Source of the DNA: Tetraselmis striata
Taxonomy: Eukaryota > Chlorophyta > Chlorodendrophyceae > Chlorodendrales > Chlorodendraceae
DNA length: 64,000 nucleotides
Assembly: GCA_006384855.1 (NCBI GenBank)
Contig: VCJN01001742.1
Span: forward strand, 45,776-109,775
Reading direction: 5' to 3'
Shown here piece by piece: positions 23,919 through 35,745 of this stretch (position 1 is the stretch's first letter; every line of letters starts with the position of its first letter). The position numbers and the translations under genes are program-made. The notes under the pieces were generated by a model. The model saw only the letters and a list, made by a program, of their open reading frames with translations. It was not told the DNA's origin and did not search any database.

Positions 23919-24736
23919 ATCGATACCGGTCGCAATACGGTTTTATCACGGATTTTTAGGCGTCCGTCCTCCGTCCGTCCTCCAGTGCTGCGTCTTCGCG
24001 TATGAACCGTCATACGTTCGATCTGTGCTCGTTTGATTTCTAGGCACACCTCCGACGACGGTAAGATTCTGAATGGATGCGCGTGTATTCTAGCCCAGGC
24101 ACGTCATATATTCGTCTGAAACGCCAAAATAACGCGGTACCTCAGCGCGTTTTTACTGCTGAATCAGCAAGCGAGACGCGCCCTCTGTTTATACAGTGGT
24201 CCGAGGATATGCTGTAACATGATGCTGTAAAAAGGGGTCGCCGCGGTGCGGGGGCAGTCCGCCGACCCGGGGTCCGGCGTCCGTCGACGGACGGGCGACG
24301 GTCGAACGACGGCGTCCGGCGTCCGGTGCCGGTACAGGCGGCGGGCGTGGCGATTCGCGCCGTGCCCGCCCCGTAGACCTGACGACCGGCCCGACCTGCG
24401 CGGCCTCGTGCGGGATGCGGGCCGCCTGTAGGCGGCTTGTACTGTATTGCTGATCTTGCAGTGCTGTTTTTTTTTTTCCCTTTAGCGGTGGGTTGGGTAC
24501 CGGCCTTCTTGTAATGCACACCAGTAGTCAGCGGCCCGCTTTTACGCGGCTTGCAGATTTAATCTGTTTTACAAAATAATACGTCTCTTTTGAAAAATAA
24601 ATTACTGACAAATCTAACGCTAAAAGCATTATTACCCGGAAACAACAGTATTACAAGATCAACACTACTGTACAAGCCGGCTAAAAGCGGCCCGCATCCC
24701 GCACGGCCGCACCACGCTCAACCCAAGAGGTAGGGG
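23919..24736 (+). mobile_element. Family T element, copy 2 (tandem, 5'-shortened)
   Basis: Almost identical to 23021-23837 at an offset of about 898 bp, with one small difference in a T-run near 24470. It lacks the left terminal repeat and begins at ATCGATACCGGTCGC. It keeps the right terminal repeat ending at 24736 but not the shared outer flank. Near-identity points to a recent local duplication. Confidence 0.75.
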
Positions 24737-25172
24737 AATATTTATAATATGTATCTCGGAGATAGGAAAGTGGTCGTCGTCGCGTGCGGATCGTCACCAT
24801 CCGCGCCGCCGCCACCGCGCTGCATGCGCTCGCGCTTGCGCGTTCCCCCCGCGCGCGCAGTCGTCGTTTTATTTAGGTCGGCGCGGGCGGCATCGTCAGC
24901 AGCAGCAGCAAGCAAATCGACTCAGATTCGACGGGGATATCATTGTCGTTGGTACTAGACCTTCCCCCAACTCGCTCTTCCACGTGTAACCACCTCCATA
25001 CTTGCCTTAGCGACCAGGGCTTACGTCGAGAAAAACATATAAGACAACAAGGACGACGAGGCGTGCCGAGTGGACAAAACGAGTAGCATACGGCGTACGA
25101 CGCAAGACGCTCAGATCGTTGCCCCTCTTCGGCCAGTAACACGCGCACACGCCAGTACTCGCTACCTGCAGC

Positions 25173-25559
25173 GTGCTTCGCCTCTTCGAAATAATGCTTC
25201 GAAGCGGGCTGGCGGTGGCGTTGCGGTTGGGTTCGCAGACGGCGCCGGAGCGGCTGCTGGCGCGGCGGCATGCCCGCGGATGCCCGCGACTGCGAGCCTC
25301 CGAGCAGCGGCGAGGCGCCTCGGAGCGCGCCGACGTCGACACGAGTTCGCACAGTGGGGAGCAGCTGCTGGAACGGCAGCTGCGGCTGCGGCGAGCGGCA
25401 GCCCGGCGGGCGGAGGAGGAGGCGCCACGGTGGCTGGCGGCGCTGCTGGGCGAGCTGGCCGGCGAGGCGGCGCTGGCGGAGTACTTAGCTATGCGGCACC
25501 ACAAGGTGCACGGTTACGCGAGACCCGCAGGGAAGCGGCTTCTCCTACGCAAGCAATAG
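25173..25559 (+). CDS. Unrecognised open frame, 128 residues, Ala/Arg/Glu-rich
   Basis: The frame has strong GC bias and a plausible amphipathic, coiled-coil-like middle (GEQLLERQLRLRRAAARRAE) and ends KRLLLRKQ. Other frames over the same bases are low-complexity Ala/Gly or Arg, so GC composition alone could explain it. No domain is recognised and no splice partner was found. The ATG may be internal to a larger exon. Confidence 0.3.
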   Translation: MLRLFEIMLRSGLAVALRLGSQTAPERLLARRHARGCPRLRASEQRRGASERADVDTSSHSGEQLLERQLRLRRAAARRAEEEAPRWLAALLGELAGEAALAEYLAMRHHKVHGYARPAGKRLLLRKQ

Positions 25560-26142
25560 CACCTCACTTCCGGACAGACATCTCTGACTCTCCAAGCGCA
25601 GTGATCTTGGCGCAATCTTTGAATCCGGTCCGTGGTGAGACCAGTGGTGGTAGTAAAAAGTTCCTTCGTTCGTGGATGTGGTTTCGGAGCGTTTACTGCT
25701 CCGAAACCACGGTAAATGCGCAGCGGGATCACTGTCTCCAGCGAACTCCTCGAACCATGTCGTGTTGCATCAGTAATAATCGGTGAGCCACGTGCTCGGC
25801 AATTGCACCTGAGTAGGCGCCGCACTAATTCTCCGTCAGGGGACCCTAAGTAGACTTTGCTGACCCAAGGTGTAGCGCGCTAATGACACTGTAGAGCTAT
25901 TTATTTGCACCTCCCAAGGGACACCTCGCAAATCCGAAAGGGGCTGCAGCCACAGAACCAATTAGTTGGGATGATACCCCTTAGCCACCTTAATACCTTC
26001 TCGGTGCGCCCCCCCCAGCCGCCTACATTCAAATACACCCTCCCTCTCTTGCGCTCTTTTTCTCCGGTCATTACTTGCCTCCTTGTTCTCTGTCCGTTAC
26101 GTAGTACAGAAGAGGATGCACATCGAATGCCGCTGGACTGAG

Positions 26143-26496
26143 ACGCCCCCCCTGCCGTGCCTCCAACGCCGGGGGCGCACAGCTACTTTGAGCTGGGCAT
26201 GGCGGCGGTGCTGGCCTCGGTGATGCGCCTGCAGCGGGACCTTGGCGTGCGCGGCAGCGTGGCGGAGGTCGGCGTGCTGGCGGGCGCGAGCTTCTTCCCG
26301 CTGCTGCTGCTCACGCAGCCGGGAGAGGCTGCGCTTGCGATAGACTGCTTCGCAGAAGACCAGGGTGCCAACGTGGACGGAAGCGGTTACAGCGCTGCGG
26401 TGCCCTCCGCCGCCGAGTTTTTGCGCCTGTTGGAAAGGAGCGTGCCGCAGTACGATCTGCGGCAGCGGGCGATCATATTGCAGTAAGTGCCAGAAG

Positions 26497-26529
<33 letters not shown>

Positions 26530-27394
26530 GGGGCGATACCACTATGCCACGCGATGGCGTCCTTTCAAGATCCTCATGGCCACCAACCGCCACGAGTCTT
26601 CTGCTCCACACTATCACGCAGCTTCTGCCTGCATGCCTGACAGGTGCGACTCTGCCACCGTGAGCCCGGCGGAGCTGCAGAGCGTCCTGCCAGCCGACAC
26701 CTGCGGCGTGCGCGTGTTCAGCATCGACGGGTGCCACACCGCGGAGGCCACTGCCAGCGACTGTGCGCTCGCAGCGGCGGTGACTGCCCCCGGCGGCGTG
26801 CTCATGCTGGATGACGTGTTCAACCCCCATTGGCCGGGTGTCTCCAGTGGCCTCATGCGCTTCCTGCAGGTGTTCGCCGCACAGGCCCCAACCCTCCCAC
26901 AATGCCCAGCAGCTATCTGATTGTGCAACCCCAGGCGCTTGCTACGAGTCCGAGCAGCGATTTGAGGCGGACCCAAGATGGTGGTTACATCATGACATGC
27001 TTCCCATTTACACACTTAGATATTATGGCAACTACTAAGATTCATCATAGGCCAAGCTAGGGTTTATTGCACATCACAAAGATAGTAGGAGAGCGCTGCC
27101 TCTGGTTCTTCCGCGAGGAGATACAGTGCCTGTTTTCATTACGGCTGCGCTTCATCTACCCCAATGCGGATCTTGATTGATGCCTTTTATCCCTTCCCCT
27201 CTGATATCTGTGCTTTGGGTGTCCGCTCACTGGCACAGGAGCATCCCTCTGGGTTCAAGCCCTTTTTTATAGGCTTCAACAAGGTGCTGCTCTGCCGCGC
27301 AGAAGATCACCCGCAGTTCCTAGCGCACGCAGCTGCACTGCCCTCGCACTGCAAGCTCGCTGCTTACATGGGTGCGCAGGTCTCGGTGCACTGA
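26143..27394 (+). CDS. Class I SAM-dependent methyltransferase (Methyltransf_24-like), start unresolved
   Basis: Three exons fit in phase: about 26143-26482, 26644-26869 and 27239-27394. Exon 1 has the SAM-binding motif I region VAEVGVLAGASFFPLLLL and the acidic post-I residue in AIDCFAEDQGA. Exon 2 has FSIDGCHTAEATASDC and APGGVLMLDDVFNPHWPG, the IDG-H and LDD motifs of the Methyltransf_24 family. Exon 3 has GFKPFFIGFNKVLLC and the stop. The substrate is unknown. No ATG is in frame: an ATG at 26116 is separated from the exon frame by a C7 run at 26146-26152, so an indel there or an upstream exon would be needed. The intron after 26482 has a strong GTAAGT donor followed after 13 nt by a C31 run (26497-26527). 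Confidence 0.75.
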
Positions 27395-27399
27395 CAAGG

Positions 27400-29030
27400 C
27401 TGGCTCACTGCGATGTACGGCAACGACTAGCTGCACTCGTGCCGCCACCCACGTGCTGTAGCCCTAGCCAGTCAGCTGTGTTGGATCACCCCTATGACTA
27501 GCTAGCTCCCTCCCTCTCGCCTGATCAGCGGCCATCCGCTCCGTTACTCCAGCCATTGCACATTGCGCCTTCATCTGCATAGCATATGCGCACCTGCTGG
27601 CACGGAAACTGGGCAGGGATAGCTTTAGATGCCCAGGATCCGGTTTAGTTGCATATCGGCGGTCCCAAACTGCACCACTTCTCGAGTCCCCAAAACGCAG
27701 TCGAAGACGCAGAAGTGCTCCATGCCATATCAAAACAACCATGCTGGTGCGCCGCACCGGCGATTAGCCACCCAACCGCATTGCCTTGACACCACTGCAC
27801 TACATGTGTGTCGTTCATTGCAACTGAGGTTTGCAGGGAGATGGGGACGCCTTGTGCTTGGCATCTTGGCAGCTTGGTGGAAACCACTTGCAAAGTAGAC
27901 ATGCAGCGCCACGTTTCATGCCACCAACCCAGAACGTGCAGACAGCTGTCTTGCGGCTATTGGCAATGTCACTAGTGATATATCTCAATCAAAGCTACCG
28001 ACCTCTATAAACTCACGTAGGACGGCTCCGCCAGACAGGTAGCTTTATTGCAGGTTGCCAATGCCGCCTAGCTGTGCCACTTTATGCTCGTTTTTATGCT
28101 GTCTGGTTGTGGAGAACGAGCTGGCGGGAGAAGCGGAGGGGAAAGAGGTACGGACTACAGACTCGTCAGGGTATTACTACGTAGCTAGGTGGGAAGACTG
28201 TGGTAGCAAGCGGGGCGCCGCTCCTAACAAATGGCACAATCGCCCCAATACCAAACATCTTTCATCGACATACGCCTACGTGTGTAGCCGCCATTAGGCG
28301 ACGTAATTGGTGTTTTGTTTACCTTCACGGAACGCGTGGGTTTGCATGTAGTTGGCATGTTAAGGCCACGTGTGACTACAAAGGATGTGATTGCGAGATT
28401 CTGAGGCAGCGCGGTTGGGCATACGCCCGCCTTCCTTTGCATTTAGTGGTATCATCCCCTGCATGAATAGAAAGCATGGCAAAGGGGCACTCATAGAACG
28501 GCGCAAGGTGACTGATAAGGGGCATCACCCCAGTGCCCCATCCCATTTGGGTGTCTCGCAACTACATCACCCTACTTCAAACATAGTACACATACAGAGG
28601 CGCCCGCCACCAGGCAGCGGAGGATCCTGCGTGCGGCAGGCCGGCTTGATTTCAACTTTACCCATGTAGGCCCGGCAGATCTCGCTCTGCTTTAAGCAAT
28701 GCTAGGTGTATTGCCACATCGCGCCAGGCTTTCCACTTTGGTGTTGTCCGCGGCTGAGTGGGCAGGAGGGCTTCCCTGTCAACACTTGTGGGTTGCTGGT
28801 TGCTGCACAGTCGTGCAACTTACAGCCGGCCATGTTGTGACAGACTTTAGGCAGACCTGGAGTGGACCCGCTGCAGACTGGCTCCGTACTCACTCGCCAT
28901 TGGCACTGCGCCTCCAAGCGTCAACCGGCAGGAACGGGACGGCGATCAAGCGCAGCCAATGGCCACGCGCCACGTGTCTCTAGCCAAGGCGCTGTACACT
29001 GGTGCGCGGTGCAGGCACGCCGCGTGCGCA
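27400..29030. other. No gene recognised
   Basis: This holds the 3' flanks of the convergent methyltransferase and prefoldin genes. TTACA (TGTAA on the minus strand) at about 28818 could be the poly(A) signal of the prefoldin gene. Open frames here have no recognisable content. Confidence 0.45.
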
Positions 29031-29036
29031 CTCTGC

Positions 29037-32000
29037 CTACTCCTCCGCCGCGCCGCGCCGCATCTGCTTGAAACGGGACACGCGGGCTGGAGGTTGCTGC
29101 TCAATGGGCGGCGGCTCCTCCAGCTGGCTGGCGTGTAGCTCATGGAGCGGCGCCGTCTGATGACGAGCAGGGGGTTGGTGGGTGGGGAGGAGGGCATGTG
29201 GCGCAGCATCCACCCGCGCTGTCAGCATCCAGGGCGTGGTTGGCTGCTAAAACGACAACCAGCGAGCGAGATACGGGGAGAGGGAGAGGGGGGGGGAGAG
29301 AGAGAGAGCATGGGCGAGCATGACAGTTCTTAGAGGGGGGAGGGACAAGTGATGGCTTCGACAGTGTTGGTAGGCGCGAGTCCAGTCCTTGTCTGAACAT
29401 GGCATGCGCTGCGCTGGTTCAACTGCCCGCCGCCAGTGAAGACACGACGATTTCAACTGGACAAGCATAGCATGAGCCGCCCGCAGACTCACCCCCGCAG
29501 TGCCGGCCCCGCCTGCGCTGCCCCGCGACACCTGCGGGCGCTCCATGACGTCCCCGACAAACGCCCGGCTTGGAGCGGCCTGCGGCTGAGGGGCTCCTCT
29601 GGGCGGAGCGCCTGGTTAGAGGTGGGCGGGAGGCAGTCAGGCGCCACAGGAGGGTGAGGCAGCGGCGAGTCAAACAAGATTCCTGCGAGGGGCCGCTGTC
29701 ACGCGGAGGAGGGTATGGCACAGCTGCTTGCGGAGCATAGCGTGCGCCCCCGTCAGGTGCCTGTCCGTTGGGTGTATGGTATGGTCGTGCTTTGTGGCAG
29801 GGGGTCATCCGGCGACCCGAATCACCTGTGGAAGCGGTGCCCTGGGGTTTGCCGCCAGGGGCGCTCTGCGCTTGCTGTGAGCAGCCATGAGAGGGGAAGC
29901 CAGGCCGGGGCGGGGGGGGGGAGGGGGGGGGGGGGGGGGGGGGTGGTCAGCGTGCAGTTGGTACCTACAGGATGATGCAAAGAGCCGCCTGCGTCAGCTA
30001 ATCATCACCGGAAGGCTACACATCATGTTGGGTATCAGACTAGTAATGGGGGGGGGGGGGGGGGGCTGCCGAGAGCCGGCTGCGGGTGCGTCTCACCGCC
30101 GAAGATCCACCGCCGCTCAGGAAGCCCTTTCGCAAGATACCTGCGCACACATACGCGGCACAAAGTCATGCCAGGAGCTCCGGCGGGCTCCGAGCGACCC
30201 GGAGCCCCCTCCCCCCCCCCCCCCCCCTCTCCACTGAAACCCTACATAGCTGATCTTGACACACTCGGTGATGGTGAGGCATAGTCAGCCGGTGGCAATG
30301 GACTGACAGCCCCCCCCCCCCCCCCCCCCCCCCTTCCCTGTCTGTAGCAAGGCATTGCAAGGCAGGGTGGCTACCTGGCGGTGCTGCCCCGCCCGCAGCC
30401 GCCCCGCGCGGCGCGGCTTCGGGGGGGACAAAGTCCGGGTCATCGTCCGAGTCGCCTTCCCCCTCCGACGCACCCTCGCCATTGCTGGCCCCCTCCTGTG
30501 GCAGCTTCATTGTCCACCTGCCAGCATCCACCGTGCACAGGCATGGAGTGGAACACACGGTAGGTTTGGACAGGCGAATGATTCACCGGTTTCGGGCCCC
30601 GCCCTGTAAGGCCACCCGTCCTGACTGTCAACAGGTATCAACTCCACGCCACACAATGGAACTATCCTGCATTGGTCCCATGAATGCAGTTCGGGTGCAT
30701 TTGGCCCTTGGGCCGTGGGAAACAATCCGGTGTGGGTTGGCGGGTGGCTATAGATCTCACGGCCTCGCCCGCCATCCGGGCTACTCAAAAGATATAACCC
30801 CAACGCCGAGGGACGGACGCTGGTGTAGACTCGTGAATACACACCCGGGCAGCGACATGACAACCGCTTGCGGTGCCAATATTCGAATGGCAGTATCCGC
30901 GAGCACCATTAAGCATCTAGGCACCTATGACGAGCAGCCCCACCCTGCAAAAGATCAATGCCATTGGGCGCAGGTATTCTAATTCGCGGGGGGGCGGTCT
31001 GAAACATCTGGAGCGGTGCCATGGTGCGTTGCCGATGTCAGATGCGCCAGCAGGCGGGGAGGGAGCTCAGGAGGGCGGCGCTCACCCCGGCGGCAGCCCC
31101 TCCGCGACCGTGCCCTCCACCACAGCGCGGCCCCCGCGCTGCCTCGTCTGCCTGCCTGCGCCCAGCTCCCCCGACTCTGCCTCCAGCCGCTCCAGCCGCT
31201 CCATGCGCGCCTGCCGGGGGGGGGGAGGGGGGGGGGGGGGGGGGCAAGTCGACGCGGTGAGGCAAGGGGGCGCTTCGCTGGCAACCTTGAGTTATGTGAG
31301 GCGACGACCCCCTCCTCCTCCTCCTCCTCCTCCTCCCTCCTTTGGCGCCCATCCACCCACACCCACACCCGGTGACCGGCTAGTCCAAACCTCCCGCGCA
31401 CAATCCTTCAGGCAGCGGCCAGCGGGGGGGAGGGAGCGCAGGCGGGGGCACCAGCATGTCCTCAAAGTCGGCGTCTGGCTCCGCGGCGGCTGCTTTCCGT
31501 GCCGACGGCTGCGTGGGAGCAGCAGCGGGCGCCGCGGCGCCATGCACGCCCTCCTCGTACTCCTCCTGGATGTCAATGTGCCCGTCCTGTGCCCCCCCGG
31601 GGGCGGCCGGCTCAGCGGCTCCACAGGGGAAACAACCCAGTCGGGCGCAGACCAGAGGACGACGGCAGGGTGGCGGTGGTGTGGGTGTGTTGGTATGGGG
31701 AAGGGGGGGGGAGGGGCTCCGCACGTTGTTGACCGCCACATTGGCGGCCACCTCCAGCTGCTCTTGCAGCAGCTTCATGCGCTCCCGGCAGCCGGCGGCC
31801 TCGCCCTCTGGGAGTGATTCGGGGAGAGGGTGTGTGTGGGGGGAGAGGGGGGGGGGGGGGGGGGGTAAGGGTTGTGCTGAGGGGGTTTGTTGGGGCTCCG
31901 CAAGGCGGAAAAAGGCCGAAGGGTGGAGTATGTAGGGGGGGGGGGGGGGGGGGGGGGCACCGAGGACGTCCATGCGGCGCTGCAGGATGTCGGCCGTCTG

Positions 32001-32142
32001 TGCCGCGGTGCGTGCGGCGTAAATTTGGCTTCCGAGGTGCACAGTCTGCAGGGGACGGAGGGCCGTGGAGGGGCAGGTTGGGGGGGGGGGGGGGTCATGG
32101 CCTAATTGAACATATGACAGTGGGACGAGTAGAGAGAGAGAG

Positions 32143-32189
<47 letters not shown>

Positions 32190-32936
32190 CCTCATCACAT
32201 GGAGCAGGTGCTGGTCGTGGTTGGACACGTACACATTCATTAAAAACCAAATGAGACTGAGTGAATATCTCACTGCGAAAGCAGGATGAATACACCCAGA
32301 ATTGAGACACTATCTGTGGAGACAATATCTGTAATGGAGACAATATCTGTTTAGGTTATCAGGTTAAACAAAATTGGGGCAGGGCGGAGCGCCGAAGGCA
32401 TCTCCATCACTTTCTGAACCCGCGTAAGGCATGGCGGCGCAGTGGTCAGGGTTTGACGTTGGCTTGCAGCAACAATCTCTGTATGTCTATGTATGTATGT
32501 ATGTACAACATAGAGTCGCTGACAGTAATCCTTAGTCCAAGCACCTTCCTATCGACATTACTATGATCCTGACGAGAATTAATGGACAATACTATTAATC
32601 AGTAATCGTCCCTTTGCAGGGCGGTACTTGTAGTAGCAGTGACGCCACTACCAATCATCCATCAGCGACGGAGAGTGTAGCTTGACTCACCTGCCCCTGA
32701 CTTGTTCTACGTTCTACCAGTGTACCAAAACTGACAAGGTGGGTGGGATGTTGTTGCCAACGCACCAGCTCGTTGGGGTGGACAAGGCGGCCCGGCACAA
32801 ACGCGCGCGCGCTGAGCGGCACCATCACCCGGTGGCTCGTGCGCTGCGGCAAGCCCGCCACCACGTCGCGAAGCTCACGGTGCCCCTCCAGCGTGGCGCT
32901 CAACGTATCGAGCAGCTCCTCCTGGGCGCCGAGCGA
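29037..32936 (-). CDS. URI1-type unconventional prefoldin (RPB5 interactor), N-terminus missing
   Basis: Nine minus-strand exons fit in phase: 32766-32936, 31961-32045, 31725-31807, 31452-31586, 31086-31210, 30375-30517, 30097-30140, 29493-29579, 29037-29156; together 330 residues and a stop. Exon 1 has the prefoldin-alpha pattern SHRVMVPLSARAFVPGRLVH followed across the splice by the helix ARTAAQTADILQRRMDVLEG. Then come DGHIDIQEEYEE, an acidic stretch GDSDDDPDFVPPE, ILRKGFLSGGGSS, RAFVGDVMERPQV and the C-terminal VSRFKQMRRG, a signature series of URI/RMP proteins. URI is part of the R2TP/prefoldin-like co-chaperone and helps assemble RNA polymerases through RPB5. The frame stays open upstream of 32936 without an ATG, so at least one 5' exon is missing. 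Introns hold long C/G runs. Confidence 0.85.
29911..32094. repeat. Cluster of G/C homopolymer runs in URI1 introns
   Basis: Runs lie at about 29911-29942, 30047-30065 (G), 30211-30227 and 30310-30333 (C), 31216-31243, 31844-31865, 31937-31957 and 32081-32094 (G). All fall in introns of the URI1-type gene. On its sense strand most are C-runs, several beginning within 35 nt of a 5' splice site. Confidence 0.85.
32132..32186. repeat. (AG)n microsatellite
   Basis: About 55 bp of AG dinucleotides with one interruption, within the first recovered intron of the URI1-type gene. Confidence 0.9.
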
Positions 32937-33544
32937 CTGCGCAGGACGTCGTCGTCCCGGGAAGGGAGAGGTGGGCCCGACGGCGGGGTAAATACTTAGG
33001 GCTTGGGGGTTGGGGCATGACTACGGTCAAGTGGCGGTGTGGCAGGCCACTGTTTATGGCTGGGGTACGAGTATCAGCTGGATACCAGCTGGCTGGCTGA
33101 GGAATCGACAAAGCTGCTGCGGTGCCCATATGCACGCTACCATGAGCCAGAGTGGGCGAAGGCGGCGGAGTACCACGGGGTCGGGCGCGACGGGGTGGGA
33201 GGGTAAGGTGGGGTTCACGGCGCCCCACACGCCCCTGACCTTGTGCACGTGTTCTCGCCACGCCCCTGCTCCTTGCAGTTCGTCGCCTCGTCCACCGGCA
33301 GGCGGCTGCTGGTGCGGATGCATCGTCATTGTCATAGCCATGTTCGCGGCCGTAGCGGCGCAAATGACAACAGAAGTGCGATCGGTGCCTTGCTTGCCCT
33401 ATGCAGTGAGAGTGTCAGTGACTACGGTGACGACGGCGCGAGCGTCTGAGTCGTCCCTACGGTAGCGACTAGAATTTTCCAATTTTGTTCTGCTGCTATG
33501 TTGTATCCGTAATATAGTCGCTACACAGACTAATTAACGTATTA

Positions 33545-35745
33545 CATCAGGGCTTTCACAAACGCGCACTACAAACAGAACCAACAGCAACTATGAAAGG
33601 TTGCCAGCAAACGAGAGACATAAGCCTGAAACCAAGGTCGAGCAGGAGGCCAGGGAGCCAAGAACCAAGGAGGAGCCAAGGGAACCATGAAGTCGCCAAG
33701 CTGCCAGGAACCAAAGGGACCACCGCCCCGGGGGTAGGCTATCCGCCGCGGCGAGGACGCTTGCAGCCAATGACCCGGGTCATAGCAACACATGCCGACG
33801 AGCGACGCGACGCAGGCGCAGGAGCACCATCACGTGCCGCACGCGCGGCCGCGACCCCGCCAAGAACGTTGTATGCATGTGCCATGTTGATGAGCAAGGA
33901 GAAACGGCGGCGCCACGCACGCAGACAAGAGCTGGCCGATTTTTTGGCCAGTGTGTGTGTGTGTGGCTAGCTTTCGCGAGCTCCACCAAGAAAGCCTCGG
34001 CGTGCGGGGCCAGCGAGCCAAACTCGGAAACGGCGAAAGGAACAAAGCGAAGCATGCCGGCGGCGTTTCGGACACCCTCGTCATACTTTAGGATTTTGTG
34101 GTGCTCTGCAGCCCGCAAAGCAATCGTTGGATCCGAGCTTGACACGCCGAGGATAGGGGCAATGGTGGTATCGACAGCAACCGTGTTCCCGCGGATATCA
34201 CCATACCCAAAAAGCCCAACATCGGCCGGCCGGCCGTCGCTGCCCTTCATCGGAAGAGAAACAAGCACCGACGGGTCCGTGAGGATCTGGACACCCACGC
34301 CCAGCGCGGACTTCACGTCGTGGCAAACGTCGGAAAGGCCATGTGCCGCCCACTCGTGTGCGGCGTGATTGGAGTCGCCCCCAAAGCAACATGCCACGTG
34401 ATCAGCGTACGCGACCGCCCAAGTTGAAGGAGGGGAATCCACGCCAACATCCTCAAAACGGGCAAGCATACCTTGTACCGAGAAGGAGCAAAAAGCACAA
34501 GGGCATGGCTCGCCAAGGGAGAGGACGGGAGCTACCGGAAGGCCAAATGGGCGGCAAGCGGCAACGCGGAATATGGAATCATAGTACTCAGGGGAGCGCT
34601 CACGGGCTTCACCAAGGCGACCCTCACTTGGAGGATCAGTCACCAGGAACGCTGTCGCAGCGCGTAAGAGGCGGCCTCGGAAGCGGTTGCTGTCAGGGCC
34701 GCTTGTAGACATACGCGCAGCAAGCTTTGCGAAGCGGACCGTGTGAATGCGGTGACTCAGGGTTTCTTGCACTTTCAGCATGGAGTGCAAGGGGAAGTCC
34801 GAGTAATGCGGGATAGCTTGGAGGTCGGCCGCCGAGCGCATTGCAGATGCCGAGCAGCCGGCACGGGCAACGTGGGAGCGCTTGGAGGGGAGCAACTTTA
34901 GGGCAGAGGCCAACGGCCCCGCTAGATCCTCGAGCACCGCGTCTCCACACTCGTCAACGACACGGGTATGAACAGCGCGAAGCTCGACAGCCCACATCGG
35001 CGCCGACACGTTGGCGCCGGCATCGGGCTCCAACGTTGGGGTGGCCAAAGCATGGTGGATCGAGGACGCCCCAACAAGGCAGAGGCCATAAGGGCTGGAT
35101 ACGCCGGACAGGTCGGAAAAGAACGTGCCGGCGTCGCTCAGGGTGGCGTGTTGAGCACGGAGGAAAGTCACAGCTTAGCCAACCACGAGGGGGGCAGCGC
35201 CGATGTGGGAGGCATCTGCAATAACCACATTATCGCCGATGCCGAGGCCCCCAAATTGGACCGGGAGGGACAGCTGCGTGCGCATGGAGGGTGTATCCAA
35301 GAGGTCGGGGCCAACACCCCATATGCCGGCAAGCGTTGAAAATGCGGCGGCGTCTGCATCTATCTTCAAGGAGCGACGGAACAGTGTCGCCATACCCCTC
35401 AGATTGACCCAAGCCCCGAGGTGTGGAGCGGAGGTGGTGGCCGAAACGAGGGCCGCAAACTTGCAGCAAACGGGTAGCAGTGTGGGAGTGGAAGCGGTCG
35501 GCCAAACCGATAAGCCGGGAGCCGAATTGGTGAAATTCTTCGACCGTTCTTTCCAACAGTTCCCGGGCGAAAGAGGCCGAGCCCACATGGGCACCAGGCA
35601 CCTTGATTCCGGACGAGGAGGCTGCAACACCATGCAACAAATGGCCAAAAGGAAGGGCGCCGAACGGGGACGAAGAGCAAAGCTGACGATACGCCTGTCG
35701 TTTGCGAATGGTGACGCTTAACCCAAAGGCGGCAAAAGCGGACGG
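33545..35745 (-). mobile_element. Degenerate 3' portion of a non-LTR-type retroelement (family C)
   Basis: Minus-strand protein-like sequence runs from about 35650 to 33790. It contains LSLPVQFGGLGIGDN, typical of the segment after the polymerase core, and a C-terminal region with DGRPADVGLFGYGD and TVAVDTTIAPILG followed by MLRFVPFAVSEFGSLAPHAE, a domain often seen at the C-terminus of reverse-transcriptase proteins in algae and marine invertebrates. The polymerase core is absent. A 3' tail with CCAAGG-like repeats ends near 33545 in TGTAGTGCGC and GTGAAAGCCCTGATGTAAT. A near-identical partial copy is at 38657-39182, and 3' tails recur at about 55.63-55.68 and 55.97-56.05 kb. It is a truncated fossil. 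Confidence 0.6.

Noticed and set aside
23266-24521. Repeated Arg/Pro-rich open frames in the family T elements
   Set aside because: They are frame shadows of GC-rich non-coding repeat sequence, are disrupted in copy 3, and show no domain.
30927-32254. Long Gly/Arg-rich plus-strand frames
   Set aside because: They are antisense to the URI1 exons and run through poly-G tracts that translate as Gly.
33000-33480. Plus-strand frames with protein-like phrases (YEYQLDTSWLAEE, FVASSTGRRLLVRM) beside the URI1 gene
   Set aside because: The region is also where the missing 5' exon of the minus-strand URI1-type gene should lie, no family is recognised, and no complete splice chain could be built.
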